Below are positions 24,640-37,258 of a DNA stretch of 64,000 nucleotides, piece by piece. Origin of the DNA: Nymphaea colorata (lineage: Eukaryota > Streptophyta > Magnoliopsida > Nymphaeales > Nymphaeaceae); NCBI RefSeq assembly GCF_008831285.2, contig NC_045147.1, positions 6,602,334-6,666,333 of the forward strand, written 5' to 3'. Within the stretch, counting starts at the first letter, position 1. Each line of letters starts with the position of its first letter. The position numbers and the translations under genes are program-made. The notes below the pieces were generated by a model, which was not told the DNA's origin, made no database searches, and saw only the letters and a list, made by a program, of their open reading frames with translations.

Positions 24640-25404
24640 TATCAGTTAAGTTACACTGGTAAAAACAATGGTTCCTTTCACTTTTCCCTTTAAACAAGCT
24701 AGGCAAGCGCATGAAGTGAACCTCATGATCAGTTCTGAGATAGGGTCTCAAAATATTTCACTTTTGTATCTCACCCACAGCAGTAAGATGGGAAAAATGA
24801 AATACAAATAAAGAAACATACAAAGATATGGTCCATTACATTATGGAACTTTTCAGAACTGAAGAATGTAAAGCTTGGCAATGGTAGAAATTTGATGAGA
24901 TCTTGACTCATCATAACTGATCCGATCTGCTACTTCCACAAGAGGTAATTTGAGCAATCCAACATGACCAAAACCAGTCTGCCAAAAGTGTTTCATTGAG
25001 TGCTGATGCTACTGAGACTAGCCATTGATGAGGAGCAGCTGATGCTTGACGACGCCATGATACTGTAGTTTTTTAACCAGTTTTTAAAATCTGATTATGT
25101 GTTTAAGTAACAAACAAAACAACGTTTTCTTTGAATGACCTGGTTTTTGTCCCTTTTGAGAAACTAAATTCTTTACAAACTTAATTTCAACCATCAACCA
25201 GACATATTTTTCACAAACTCAATTTCAACCATCAAACAAACACACCTTAATAGCTGTTTTGAAGGGACGACGACAACATAAAAGGTGTCACTCACATGCA
25301 ACTCTTATGGTATATCTCATCAGCTTCTCATCATCCTCTGGCAACCATAGCCCCTTCCTCGGTTTCTGCTTGCAGCAGCATGAATGGTGACCATTGATCC
25401 ACTG

Positions 25405-25448
<44 letters not shown>

Positions 25449-26384
25449 TCAGGATTGCAACTGAACAAGTAGAGTGCTTAAATTGGTTGTTTTAACTTTT
25501 ATCACTAAAATCTGCATCTTGTTAGAGTTAAGGAAGAGAACAAAGCTCTAATGGGGTGTGAGTCTATGAAGGAAAAATGGTGGTGTTGGGGAATGAGGCC
25601 AAAGCTTATAGAGTTCTACTCTAAGGGCTCACAGTCAAGGAAGTGATTGTAGTTGAGGCTTTTTGAAAGGGGGAGAAGGAGATGGGTTAATAACCTGTAC
25701 TTGCAGATGTCTCATCTAGCTAGAAAGGCATGACCATTATATAAATGGTGGGGCAATCGCTTCTCATATTTGTGCTCTCATCTAAAGAAGAACACCCAAG
25801 GGGCAAAAAAAAAAGGCAGGCACAGTGTTTGGCTGCTCCTTTGATGCTTCAAATACAAGTCAGTTAGAAAGGGGAAAAAGCAGCTATGCAAAAGATCTAG
25901 GTATGGATTTTTGGTGTAAGGATTTATTGAGATGACAACTATGTGAAAGAGATGCCTAACAAATACATGTCAAGCACAAATTTCAGCAACCATAGCCTAT
26001 AGTGGTCACTTTGACGGATGCACAAAATGCATCCACATGAAGAGAGAGAGAGAGACCAATGAATATCTAGAGTTCCTTTTGCAAATATTGTTTGTGCTTG
26101 GGGTATATCAACAAGCTAGATGTGTAAGTGCTTGTGATGCTTCAATTTCATGAACTTCTTTTCAAAATATTCCTTCCAAATGAGAATGGTTATATCATAC
26201 TAATCGTCTAAATAAAAAAAAGGAGATACCTACGCTCCAATGGCTATTTTGCTATTTGTTTGCACAAACCTAGAACAGAGGAAGTTGTAGCACCCTTGTG
26301 CTTGCTATGCATTTTCACAACGCTCCCTAATGCCCAAAACAGTAAGCATAGCTAAAACAGAATCTTCAATTTTTGCAATGCATG
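24640..26384. other. Intergenic, with simple repeats; no supported gene
   Basis: Contains a GA microsatellite at 25409-25445 and a shorter GA tract near 26040. A small direct repeat (CAATTTCAACCATCAA-like, at about 25183 and 25220) may be part of an unrecognised short element. No frame has a known motif. Confidence 0.4.
25409..25445. repeat. (GA)n microsatellite
   Basis: Near-perfect GA dinucleotide run. Confidence 0.95.
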
Positions 26385-26389
26385 AAGAC

Positions 26390-27110
26390 TGTTGCCAATT
26401 GACTGTGTCTGGCCCGAACAAGCCAGTAGAAGGATATGCTGCTTGGCCAGCTTAGGCATAGCTCGGGAAGCATGTGGGATTCAATGAGACACTGAGTCAA
26501 GCAGAAAGCAATGCACGTAGAATGTGCAGCACGGTGGTGCAGAGATGAAGCATATAAATGCATCATGGTCATCAGTCCCTTTGGAAGTGCAAGTCCATCG
26601 TTGGGGAATCAAGTGGGTTCCCCCATGCGTAGCGTTTGGATGCGCAAGGGGGTGCGCGTGGGTTAGGGGAAATTCCCCCAGTGGGATGCATATGCTGTGT
26701 TCCACAACCGCGTAGAGTCACGTGGGGGTGAGCAAGTGAATGCTCATCATCGAGTAGGGTGATGGTCGGCCGCCTTACTTAATGACATATAGTCGTCAAC
26801 TGGCTTCGGCTGGGGACTTCCTCCCAAGGGAAGTCTACCCCCACCCAGATTTTGTATGGAAGTAGATAGGCACTTGGAGGAATGACGAAGTTCTGATAGA
26901 GCCTCATGGCCAAGGCTGCTGATGGCCTATAATGGGATAAACCTGGGTGATGGTGTGCCGAGTGCGTAGCACTCCTCATCTAGTCCACAGTCCCAAAAGA
27001 TTGAGGAACGCTTCCGCAAACTTAAGAGAGAGTCGAGCTGACCGAAGGCTTTGGGGAAACCTTCGGCACCACGCAGGCCAAATAAGGCTTGAAAAAGTCG
27101 GCCCGTGACA
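26390..27110 (+). repeat. 5' LTR of the 2.05-kb element
   Basis: TG...CA ends, with TATAAA at 26553-26558. Mirrored minus and plus frames inside it recur almost unchanged in the other LTR, which shows that they are repeat shadows. Confidence 0.9.
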
Positions 27111-27112
27111 AG

Positions 27113-27124
27113 TGGTATCAGAGC
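27113..27124 (+). other. Primer-binding site (iMet-tRNA type)
   Basis: TGGTATCAGAGC, two bases after the LTR end; the standard complement of plant initiator tRNA-Met used by many plant LTR elements. Confidence 0.9.
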
Positions 27125-27719
27125 AGACGATTTCTCGTATGGAACTTGAAAGTTGAGAACGCTGCGATGATAATCAACAAGTAGTTCTGAAGAAACGTTG
27201 GCTTGTTAATGGTGCCCTACGGTTTGGGCATGTTCGTCGGACATTGGTTCAAGTGACCGCGTTGGTGTTTGCCAGATGGAGATCACACGTTTTGAAGACG
27301 GTATCTGGGCGTCAGGAGCAGAAGGGCCAAGAGAGTCGCTCGCTGAGACAGATAGGGTGAGAGGCTCGACGTGGAAAAGGATTGTCCAGGAGGGCAAGTG
27401 CCCTTAGTGTTGACATGACTCGAGGAAGGATCATGCTCACATGTTGGCAACAAAGCTTAGAAATTTGAGACTTAGTGATCGTCGAAGATGTTCCAGGCTT
27501 TACTAAGGAAAAGTGCAAACAGTAACAAAAAAGTGTGAAGAAACAAGGAATGGACTAGAGGCAAAACACCCGAAAGGCAAGTAGCCGCGAAGTGACGGGT
27601 GCGTCAATCAGATGAACAGACGTAGGCTCAGTTGAAAAGAAATGAAGGGAATGGTAGCTGAATTTCTCTTGCCCGGTGCAAAGTCACTGAGGACAATGAC
27701 GATTTTGGTGGTGGGAGAA

Positions 27720-28438
27720 TGTTGCCAACCGACTGTGTCTGGCCCGGCCAAGCCATAGAAGGATATGTTGCTTGGCCAGCTTAGGCATAGCTCGGGAAGC
27801 ATGTGGGATTCAATCGGACGCTGAGTCAAGCAGAAAGCAATGCACGTAGAATGTGCAGCGCGGTGGTGCAGAGATGAAGCATATAAATGCATCATGGTCA
27901 TCAGTCCCTTTGGAAGTGCAAGTCCATCGTTGGGGAATCAAGTGGGTTCCCCCATGCATAGCGTTTGGATGCGCAAGGGGGTGCGCGTGGGTTAGGGGCA
28001 ATTCCCCCAGTGGATGCATATGCTGCATTCCATAACCGCGTAGAGTCACGCAGGGGTGAGCAAGTGAATGCTCATCGTCGAGTAGGGCGATGGTCGGTCG
28101 CCTTACTTAATGACATATAGTCGTCAAGTGGCTTCGGCTGGGGACTTCCTCCCAAGGGAAGTCTACCCCCACCTAGATTTCGTATGGAAGTAGATTGACA
28201 CTTGGAGGAATGGTGAAGTTCTCACAGGACCTCATGACCACGGCTGCCGATGGCGTACAATGGGATAAACATGGGTGATGGTGTGCCGAGTGCGTAGCAC
28301 TCTTCATCTAGTCCACAATCCCAAAAGATTGATGAACGCTTCTACAAACTCAAGAGAGAGTCAGGCTGACCGAAGGCTTTGGGGAAACATTCGGCGCCAC
28401 GCAGGCCAAATAAGGCTTGAAAAAGTCAGCCCGTGACA
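27720..28438 (+). repeat. 3' LTR of the 2.05-kb element
   Basis: Near-copy of 26390-27110 with scattered substitutions and small indels; TATAAA at 27882-27887. It ends CCGTGACA and is followed by the target duplication AAGAC. Confidence 0.9.
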
Positions 28439-28443
28439 AAGAC

Positions 28444-30960
28444 ATTACCCTTGTCCATAGTAAATCCTAAGCCAAAGCCAACTCGCATGCCTACCATATA
28501 TGTGAAACAAGAACATACCTAAAATGAGCATCTCGAAAACCCACAAAAAACCAAATCTAACAGACATCATTGATGTCATCCAATACACAAAATTTGCATG
28601 CCTAGCTATAAAAGGGGTTGTTTGTCAACTTCTATAGCTCACAACTCCAATGGAAAGGTCAACAACCTTACTAAAAGACATCAAATATGTATTTTCACTT
28701 GGAAATTTTGTTTCTATAGACATCAGACTAGGTCATTCTATCTTTTGATATTGCTGAGCTACTTACGGCATTTCAAAAGCATCAGCCAAGCAAGAGCACA
28801 ATTGTGGGAGATGTGGGCAATGCAATCTGATATGTGATTATTGGTTAAGATTATATATATACATACATACATATATATGTATGTATATATATATATATAT
28901 ATATATATAAAGAGAGATAAAGAGAGGTTCAAGGATGAACAGAATATCAATACCATCTACCTGCATGACATGCTCTTGCCTGCTCTTTGGCCCATTTTCT
29001 GAAAAAAAAACCTGAAAAAAATTAATTTAATTGAGTTAAAAGGCCATCCATCTCAGATTTGCAAGTTTACCCATGTGCCATCGCATTGTTACTTAGGTTT
29101 TGCTTGGCAGGTGTAAGGTTATGATCCAGGCACCTGAACCAAGAAGAAATATCTTTGGTCACATGCTCCGTTTATCCATTCAGCTCCCCAATAATGCTCT
29201 AATGGGCATTCAGACCTCACTTTTGAACAAATTATTCAAATAATTCGATGAACTCTGATTGAAGTTCTATGGGGTTTCAACACAAATGCAAAGTCCTACC
29301 CATTCAAGAGTTGCATCTAGATCTTCTGAAATCTGATCCGATTTCCCTTGTTTCCGAGAGTAATTTTATTTTTTTGTTTGAACATGAATATAGGAAAAAT
29401 GGTGTTACATGAACAATTAGCATATCCTACAAAGTGAATTCCGTTGCCCATCTTTAACTCTTTGACCATTAATTGAGGGTCTAGGTGATAGCAGTAAACG
29501 ACTGTAAATTAATGAAGGTGATTTTACTCATTCTTGAGATATTTGATTAAGTTGACAAGGATGTGGTGGAGATATAAACCATTATTCATGTTTGAACTTT
29601 ACAAGTACTTCCTCCCCACATTTGCTTCCCTCTTTCACATGGAAGATAGTAGCTAGGAGTTTCTAAAGACAGTCACCCTTAGAGCGTTGTCCGATCAAAT
29701 GCTGCAGTATCATAGGACATTAGATTTTTACTAGAAAAAGGCAACTTCTATATGAAACTGAATTCAGAAACAGGAATTGAGGAATCAACAAACAAGAGAA
29801 AAGGAGAAGACGAATTACAGATGCAGAGGAAGTAAGTCACTAGCGAGGGTTTGTGGCGTGTTCTTTCCCTACCTGATTTGGGACTAACAGTAAGATGATC
29901 AATGGCTAGCAGACCAAAGGTGAAGTGCGACGGTGAATGGAGGGATGTTAGGCACTGGAAAAACTGATGGTGAGCATGATTTTCTGATTGCCTGCCCTAG
30001 CATGACCTGCTAATAAACTGAGATTATGTAGTATCTTTACATTTTGGATGAGAAGAAGAAGAAGAGGAAGAAGAAGAAGATAATTTTTTGCTTGGATGAG
30101 GACCTACGCAAGTGAAGGGCTATGACGAAGAGTGCCAATGATAGGGGAACAGTGATGGAGAAGATCACAGGTGAATGGAATGAAGAAGAGTGTGAACGAC
30201 CGGTGAAGTGTGATGAAGAAGGGGCGAATGTGTTTATTGTAAAGGTGAATGGTGCGAACATTTTCTCCTAGTTCACTGGTGGTACCCTAATGCAGGAACC
30301 GATTTCCTTCGCAAGACACATATTGGCCTCCTCAATGGTGCGCCGAGCATGCCAATGTCCCCTACCAGCCATGGCATGCTTGACCCAATGCCAGAGATGC
30401 ATTGTCAACTGGTGTCCCTTGACAAGTGCCAAAAAACATTCCCCTTCAATGGCTCAGGGGCATCCGCATGCCATAGAAGATGATATTGAGGATGAAGGAA
30501 GGAGAAAAGGATTGCAATCCGCGGGAGTTTATATATTTTGGCAGGTAGGATTTTTCTAACGCCCAAAGAAGCTGCGTTTGGAAATGGGGAAGGATGCCTT
30601 CACGGTGTTAGGGTCCAAACGACATGCCTATTCTCTATGACATTGGACAGTGTGTTTAAAAGACCGAATAATGATGCATTTCTAACGCAACTCGCCCCTT
30701 ACGTTGGAGGTAATGGTCGACCAAACAAATTCTCTAATGCAATCTGCAACATCGTTGCTAAATATTGTGTTCTTTAAGTTTTCATAGTTATGAACTCTGA
30801 GTATGCGATGAGAAAGCAGATTTACTAACGCACCTAAGGTTTGCATTGTCGAAAGTTAGCAACACATGCTTTTATTGTCATAATTCTCGTAGTGACAAGA
30901 GATAACGACAAGAGTACAAGATAGTGATGTAACAACATTATTAAGAATGTTCACTGTATA
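28444..30960. other. Intergenic, no supported gene
   Basis: Contains a TACA/TA microsatellite at 28851-28910, an AAG-rich tract at about 30048-30080, and a moderately GC-rich stretch at 30290-30560 with an 89-codon plus frame. That frame shows no motif I recognise. The sequence at 30290-30770 could be the outer part of the transposon remnant that follows, but no end was identified. Confidence 0.35.
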
Positions 30961-30982
30961 CTTGAAATTTTAGGGCATTGAA

Positions 30983-32060
30983 GTGAATATACATATTGGT
31001 AGTAGGGTCCACCCTCGGCGTACGCTCATTACATACACAAAGCGGCCTTACGTAACTTGTTCTCATCGCCTTCTTGTAAACATGTTGTTATTTCATTCTA
31101 TTGTACAACAATCATGTCATTTATTATCGCATTCTATTTTATCTAAGTGTTTATTGCCTCTTAGTAAACATCCTTTTATCATAAAACCAATGCGTACAAC
31201 GGTTGTTGCATTATGTTTGGTCCAATTGCTTATCGCTTCCTTGTAAGTGCATTTATTTTTCATTCTATCGCAAAACCAGTCCATGCAATGTCGTTGTAGC
31301 ATTAGTTTTGTCTGAGTGCTTATTACCTCCTTGTAAGTGTGTTTACCTATCATTCTATCGTAAAATTAGTTCATACAATGTATTGTCACATTAATTTTGT
31401 CTAAGTGATTTCTGTGTCCTTGTAAACACGATTTTATTTCAGTGTATCATAAAACCAATGCTGAGGTTGCGTTATCACATGAATTTTTGTCTGATTACCT
31501 ATCACGTCCTTGCAAACGTGTTATTTTATTCTCTCATAGAACAATCCTATACCATTTATTATTGTAATCTATTTTGTTCATGTGCTTATCACCTCTTAGT
31601 AAATGCCTTTTTATATAAAACCAGTCCATACAATGTCATTGTCGCATTATTTTTGTTTGAGTGCTTATCGTGTCCTTATAAACACGGTTTTATTTGAGTG
31701 TATCGTAAAACAAATCCCGTAGTTGTGTTATTGCATGAATTTTTGTCTGATTACTTATTGCCTCCTTTTAAACGCGTTATTATTTCATTGTCTCTCATAC
31801 AACAGTCCTATTGTTTATTATTGCATTCTTTTTTGTCCAAGTGATTATCGCCTCTTAGTAAACGCCTTTTTATCATAAAAGCAGCCCATACAGTGGGGTT
31901 GTCGCATTATATTTTGTTTGAGTGTTTATCCCTTCCTTGTAAACACATTTACTTGTCATTCTGTCATGAAACAAGTCCATACAATGTCCTTGTAAATGTC
32001 TTTCTATCGTAAACGCCTCTTATTCTACATTGTTCATGTCAATGGTTTTTGTTTTCTTCT
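30983..32060 (+). repeat. ~170-bp satellite array, second cluster
   Basis: Same family and orientation as 13150-14900: CATAAAACCAGTCCATACAA, GTCATTGTCGCATTA, GAGTGCTTATCGTGTCCTTA, TAAACACGGTTTTATTTGAG, TGTATCGTAAAACAAATCC and CGCCTCTTAGTAAACGCC all recur. It follows a distinct entry sequence (AGTAGGGTCCACCC at 31001) that also occurs at 52788. Short plus and minus frames here are repeat products. Confidence 0.8.
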
Positions 32061-33200
32061 TCTTCGTCTGATTTGGCCTTCTTAGTGCGACCCATAATGT
32101 AACATACTCCACCAAGTTGTCATGTAGCTGTTTTTCAAGATGTGGTATACTATCTTGTGAAAAGACAAGTTTTTTGTCATTTTAGATTGTTTTTGTGTAT
32201 TTGATGATGAAAACATTGCGACTATAGCAGTTGTTTTGATGGGGAGTATCCTTCCTATGGAAAAAGTGCCACTGAATCATTTTGATTCCACACTGACTCT
32301 ATAAGAATTCTTTTATGAACCAAATCATGCAGTACTAGTTCATGTATTTGCATTGAATTGTTAGTATAAGCAAGCTTTGTTCTGCATGTCGAGAAAGTAT
32401 AATACCCAATGATGACACTCCTCCCACATGGTAGGAAGGGGTCGGGTCAAACAAGTTTAGGAAGGGGTCGGGAAGCATATTTTTAACATACAGGAAACCA
32501 TAACCCAAGGGTTTCCGGCGGACTGCACTTTGTACAACATAATAAAAGAACACAAAGAATGTTTTAATAACAAGCAAGCTATAAATGTATATCAAAAAAC
32601 TAAACTACTATGACAGCAAGACTGAGAATGCTACGCTTTTCATTCGCAACTCTTCGTTGCATTAACTCCATTGCATCATGCAAAACATGTGAGGAGAAGA
32701 CAAACTATATAAATGATCTACTTACCATATTCTCTAATGGTATCGTTAATGAGATAGTACTTACAATATTGTTAATCCATTCCTTTGGGTTGAGCTCCTG
32801 GACAATCTGCCCTAAGTCATCACAAAACAAATTTTGTTTCTCCTTCATTGCCATCACCTTAAAACAAGATATTATCTGTTGTCTCCCATGTATTTATGAA
32901 TATAGTTTAGATTGTTCCAGTCATGCCACATTTAATGCACCTACATGCGACAACACATATCAAAGTGGTACGTTGCCATTTTTTTGTGCTATTGATAAAC
33001 ACATGATAGAGCAAAGGGATGTTGCTTGGACATTGTTAATCATGCATTATTGACTGCGTTAATTGAATGCGCTGCAATAAAGGATGGCTTCATTAAATGC
33101 ACAGGATTACATGTTGTAGTGGTTCTTCTCTTTTTTGTGCCATTGATGAACACGTGATAGTACAACTAAGGCCCCTCTCGATAAGCAAATCTGTACAACT
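32061..33200. other. Unassigned DNA with one exon-like stretch
   Basis: A 147-codon plus frame (32610-33053) has no known domain. On the minus strand, about 32865-32765 is open and reads NLFCDDLGQIVQELNPKEWI before a good donor (GTAAGT). This could be an exon of the transposon or of a captured gene. I cannot identify it. Confidence 0.25.
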
Positions 33201-33547
33201 GAATGCATGTGAGATAAGCAACTGGTACTATAATGTATATATGTAAGAATAAAGTTATATAAGTTCTACTGTATCCGTATGGTTGTCATTGATATAGTGT
33301 AACATAAGCAATGTTATCTCTCATCGAATGTGCACATAGGGTTACCTTGTGGATATATATGTATGAGCAGTACTATCACTGTTCAAAGGTGAACAAATGC
33401 TTCCTATGGATATACATGTCCATTTGGTTGTCATGTATCGATATGTAAGAATAACGTTATCTAGGCTCTAATCTCAACATATGGTTGTCATTGATATAGT
33501 GTAACATAAGCACGGTTATCTTTGATCGAACATGCATATATGATTAT

Positions 33548-33617
<70 letters not shown>

Positions 33618-34470
33618 CAGTATTATCGTTGCTCAAATGTGAACATATGCATGCTATGGATGTATTTGTCCATTTGGTTGTCATGTATCGACACGTAAGA
33701 ATAACATTATTTAAGCTCTAATGTGAATATATGGTTGTCAATGATATGGTGTAGCATAAATACTGTTAGCTCTGGTCGAATGTGCACACATGGTTACCAT
33801 GTAGATATATATCTATGAGCAATATTATTGTTGCTCAAACATGAACATACACTTGCTATAGATATACATATCCATGATTGTCATGTATCAATACGTAAGA
33901 ATAACATTATCTAAACTCTAATGTGAACATATGGTTGTCAATGATATGGTGCAACATAAACACCGTTATCTCTGATCAAATGTGTACATATGGTTACCAT
34001 ATAGATATATATGTTTGAGCAGTATTATCGCTGCTCAAACGTGAACATATGCTTGGTATTGATATACACGTCCATTTTGTTGTCATGTATTGATACATAA
34101 GAATAATGTTATCTAAATTCTAATGTGAACATATGGTTGTCAATGATATGGTGTAACATAAGCACCATTATCTATGATCGAATGTGCAGATATAGTTACC
34201 ATGTAGATATATATGTACCCAGTATTATCGCTGCTCAAACATGAACATATGCTTGTTATGGATATACATGTCCATTTGGTTGTCATGTATCAGAACATGA
34301 GAATAACATTATCAAAGCTTTAATGCTACCATATAGTTGTCATTGATATGGTGTAACACAAGCACTGTTATCTTTGATCGAATGTATACATATGGTTACC
34401 ATGTAATAAGTATGAGTAGTATTATTGCTGCTCAAAGGTGAATATATGTATGAGCAGTATTATCGCATAA
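33200..34470 (+). repeat. ~200-bp satellite array with an expanded (TA)n tract
   Basis: About six units, each with GTAAGAATAACRTTAT (landmarks near 33243, 33445, 33697, 33894, 34096, 34300), then ATATGGTTGTCATTGATATG, GGTTACCATGTAGATATATA and GAGCAGTATTATCGCTGCTC. Spacing is about 197-204 bp except for one interval lengthened by a TA run (33548-33614). Unrelated in sequence to the ~170-bp family. Confidence 0.85.
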
Positions 34471-34774
34471 TACACCTACATAATTATGTATAATCAAGTG
34501 GTTCTAAGAACGAGAACGAGGCTGTAAATGGATGTTGTTTCCCAAAAATAGACAGTATCCCAAAGAACACACGATCTAACGTACAAAATGGGCAGGACTA
34601 ATCTTTTTGACGTGGTTTCCCACATTAAAAGAGGAGGTTTCGAATAGATTAGGGCACATTAGGGCAGAAAAGAAGACTGTCACGGGCAAGAAAGAGAGAG
34701 AGACTCCATGGCTAGGGAGAAGAAGACCATCAATGCTAGAAATGTACCTGGCTTTACAATAACGAGGACGTGTT

Positions 34775-34975
34775 CCACTAGAAGACCAGCCAGCGAGTCC
34801 AGCAAACCAGTCGGCAAGTCTAACAAACCAGCAACCAACTTTGGCAAAATGGCTTGCGACTCCAGAAAACGAGTTGTTGTTTCAATGACATGTTTGGCCA
34901 GAAAACCAGCCGGCGAGTCCAACAAACTAACTAGCCACTCTAGCAAACAGTAGGTGACTCCAGTGAAACGGCTGG
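34775..34975 (+). repeat. Short-period minisatellite (~21-24 bp)
   Basis: Words of the type AACCAGCCGGCGAGTCCAGC repeat with variation (CAGTCGGCAAGTCTAACAAA, CCAGCCGGCGAGTCCAACAA). A larger duplication includes GACATGTTTGGCCAGAAAACC. The 88-codon minus and 81-codon plus frames here are repeat shadows. Confidence 0.7.
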
Positions 34976-35379
34976 CGTTTCAACCAGGACACGTTCCAGG
35001 GGACTTAGGGACAATATACTCTATTTTTACGTGGTAGACTTTCTCCCTCACAAGTAAGTAAGCAATATTATTCTGAATTATTTTGTTGAACTTTTAGGGC
35101 ATAGGCATCCTAGGTCTTGAAAGGTATCCTATAAGGGTAGATTTCATGATACATATCCTTCATCTTGTCAAATTTCATTACATAACCTTCATGTTGCAAA
35201 AAATATTGATCATACTGATGGGTGATACTGCAGTCTTGATGATAGATGTTATAGAAAATGTTTCAGGAATTAAGAAACAATCCATTATTGAAGTTGAAAT
35301 GGTTGTTCGTTTTTTCCTATTTTCCTAACGCTCTTGCTCTTATTTTTTCCTTCTCTGGCTCTCTAACCCTCAAATGTTT

Positions 35380-35500
35380 CAAATTTTATTTCTTTCATTG
35401 TGGGTGGAAAAGGCACATTAGTTGTTGTATGTCCTCCACAACATGAAAAAACAAGTGCGAATATATGATCCATGCATAGGCTATGACGAATACTAAATTG
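35380..35500 (+). pseudogene. Possible Ulp1-like protease fragment upstream of Copia-A
   Basis: Frames here give GTLVVVCPPQHEK and, one frame off, RIYDPCIGYDEY. In Ulp1/SENP (C48) proteases a His-Trp block leading into a hydrophobic strand and an (I/L)YDP or YDS block with the catalytic Asp occur in this order, with the Cys block next. A Cys-block-like sequence is found in the same orientation just beyond the Copia-A insertion (47540). Without the insertion the two pieces would be close together. Tentative. Confidence 0.35.
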
Positions 35501-35547
35501 TATAAGACCTCTACAGGCTGGTATGTAGTCTAACATTAACTGGTATT

Positions 35548-35830
35548 TGTAAGATTTTGATATCTAATACCAAACCATCGGATGAAGTCAAATGCAAGAG
35601 GAAGAAGCGAAAAATAGGCTGCACATGCAAGCAAGAGAGAGAAGAAAGAGGGCAGCAACTTTGACGTCTACCTCTAGTTATCATTATATACTAATCACAA
35701 TTTAGGGTACAAAACAAAGTACAGAAAACAACATTAAGAATTACAAGTATGCCACCACCCATGATGTGTGGGCGTGTGGATCAAATGGGTCGGGTCTGGG
35801 TGACCCAATCCATATCGTACAAACTTAATA
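35548..35830 (-). repeat. Copia-A 3' LTR (283 bp)
   Basis: On + it runs from TGTAAGATTTTGATATC to CAAACTTAATA; the terminal CA partner base is mutated relative to the other LTR (CTTAACA). It has 14 bp, near 35713-35726, that the other LTR lacks. Confidence 0.9.
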
Positions 35831-35834
35831 ACCC

Positions 35835-36720
35835 CACTCAAGTTGTGCATGGGGTTTGATCATGCACAACTTGTTCTTCAATTTCCAGAAATGGTGCTCT
35901 TTGAGTCCCTTGGTAAAAAGATTAGCCACTTGTTGAGACGTGGCTATATAAGTGGGAACAATCTCGTCTTCTGTAACCTTTTGACGAATGAAGTGTCGAT
36001 CAATCTCTATATGCTTAGTGCGATTATGCAGAACAGGACTGAAGGCAATCTTGATCGTGCTTTGGTTGTCACAAACTAGAGATGATTGAGCAATGAGAAG
36101 GGAGAGTTCCCCAAGCAGATGATGTAACCATGAAGCTTGAGCTATGCCTGCAGCCATTGCCCTATATTCTGCCTCAGTGCTAGATTTGGCAACTGCACGC
36201 TGTTTCCTGCTACTCCAACAAATAAGATTGGAATCAAGGAAGAGACAATGACCGAAAACTGATCGTCTATCGTCTGGATCACCTGCCCAATCTGCATCAG
36301 TATAAGTGGAAATGTTGTGTCCATGCAAAACAGTTGCCTGTCTTGTGAAGACGAGTCCATCCCCAAGACTAGCCTTAAGATAACGTAAAATATGTTTGGT
36401 AGCATCCATATGCCCTTTTGTGGGTGCGTGCATTAATTGAGATATTGCAACATGCCAACTATACTCCAATAGAAACTAGGATTTGAGTAGGCATCACTCC
36501 AATCAGAGACATTTAATTTTGTGTTGAGAACACTAGGTGTATTTATGGGCTTGCAATTTGTCATACCTGCCCCATCCAAAATATCAAGAATGTATTTATG
36601 CTGCGTAAGAGTTAATGTGTCACCTTTTCTATCAAGCTCAACACCCAAGAAATATCGTAGTTCACCGAGATTCATCTTGAATTCTTGTTGCAATACCTCC
36701 TTAACATGGGATAAATGACA
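35835..36720 (-). pseudogene. Copia-A RT C-terminus and RNase H
   Basis: Two overlapping frames. 36693-36433 carries the RT thumb/connection (LGELRYFLGVELDRKGDTLT, then YILDILDGAGM and TPSVLN). 36469-35825 (214 codons) carries a well preserved Ty1/copia RNase H with TDADWAGD, STEAEYRA and VCDNQSTIKIAF, the three acidic catalytic positions, then RTKHIEIDRHFIRQKV. The two parts are joined by a frameshift around 36440-36470. Upstream, the RT catalytic region (37258-36720) has many stops, so no working polymerase remains. Confidence 0.85.
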
Positions 36721-37258
36721 TGAAGAGTTTCCAGTAAGAACTATGTCATCTATATATTTAAGTAGCCAAGTGGTAACTTCACCTGAATGATAAATGAATA
36801 AGGAATGATCAAGTGAACTTCTGAGAAAACCAACCTGTTATATATGGAGGGAAAATCTATTGAACCATGAACAATATGCTTGCTTAAGCCCAGATAGTGA
36901 TTTTTGTAATTTGCATACCCATTTCGTTGAATCATTGGTAGCATAACTTGATGGTTGTTCCATATAAACTTTTTCCTTTAGGAAGCCATGAAGAAAAATA
37001 TTTTTAACATCCAACTAATATAAATTCCATCCAAATGAGACGACAAGAGAGATGATAACCCGAATCACTCTCATCATGATGATTGGACTGAAAGTCTCAT
37101 CATAATCTTCCCCGTACTATTGAGTGAAGCCTCTAGCTATGAGTCAAGCCTTATATCTATCAATGCTTCCATCAGCTTTATACTTGAGTTTGTAAACCTA
37201 TTTTAAGCCCACTACATTCTTACCATCTGGACGAGGAACATCCTCCCATGTTTAACAT
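36721..37258 (-). pseudogene. Copia-A RT catalytic region, heavily disrupted
   Basis: Only fragments are readable, such as NRLVFSEVHLIIPYSFI (Copia RT, just before the YVDD position) in 36944-36750. Stops and frameshifts occur every few tens of codons. Confidence 0.6.

Larger units (their letters stand above)
26390..28438 (+). mobile_element. Complete non-autonomous LTR retrotransposon (TRIM-like, 2.05 kb)
   Basis: Two direct LTRs (26390-27110, 721 bp; 27720-28438, 719 bp) start TGTTGCCAA and end GCCCGTGACA. A 5-bp target duplication, AAGAC, flanks the whole (26385-26389 and 28439-28443). The primer site TGGTATCAGAGC (27113-27124) lies two bases after LTR 1, and a polypurine tract (TGGTGGTGGGAGAA) ends at 27719, directly before LTR 2. 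The interior is only 609 bp and holds no gag or pol, so movement must have relied on another element's proteins. It is larger than classical TRIMs but built the same way. LTR similarity is high by eye, so it is fairly young. Confidence 0.9.

Noticed and set aside
26366-28049. Similar frames repeated about 1.3 kb apart as a gene duplication
   Set aside because: They lie in the two LTRs of one retroelement with PBS, PPT and TSD.
35825-36469. 214-codon open frame as a possible host gene
   Set aside because: It is the RNase H of Copia-A, lying directly before its 3' LTR and purine tract.
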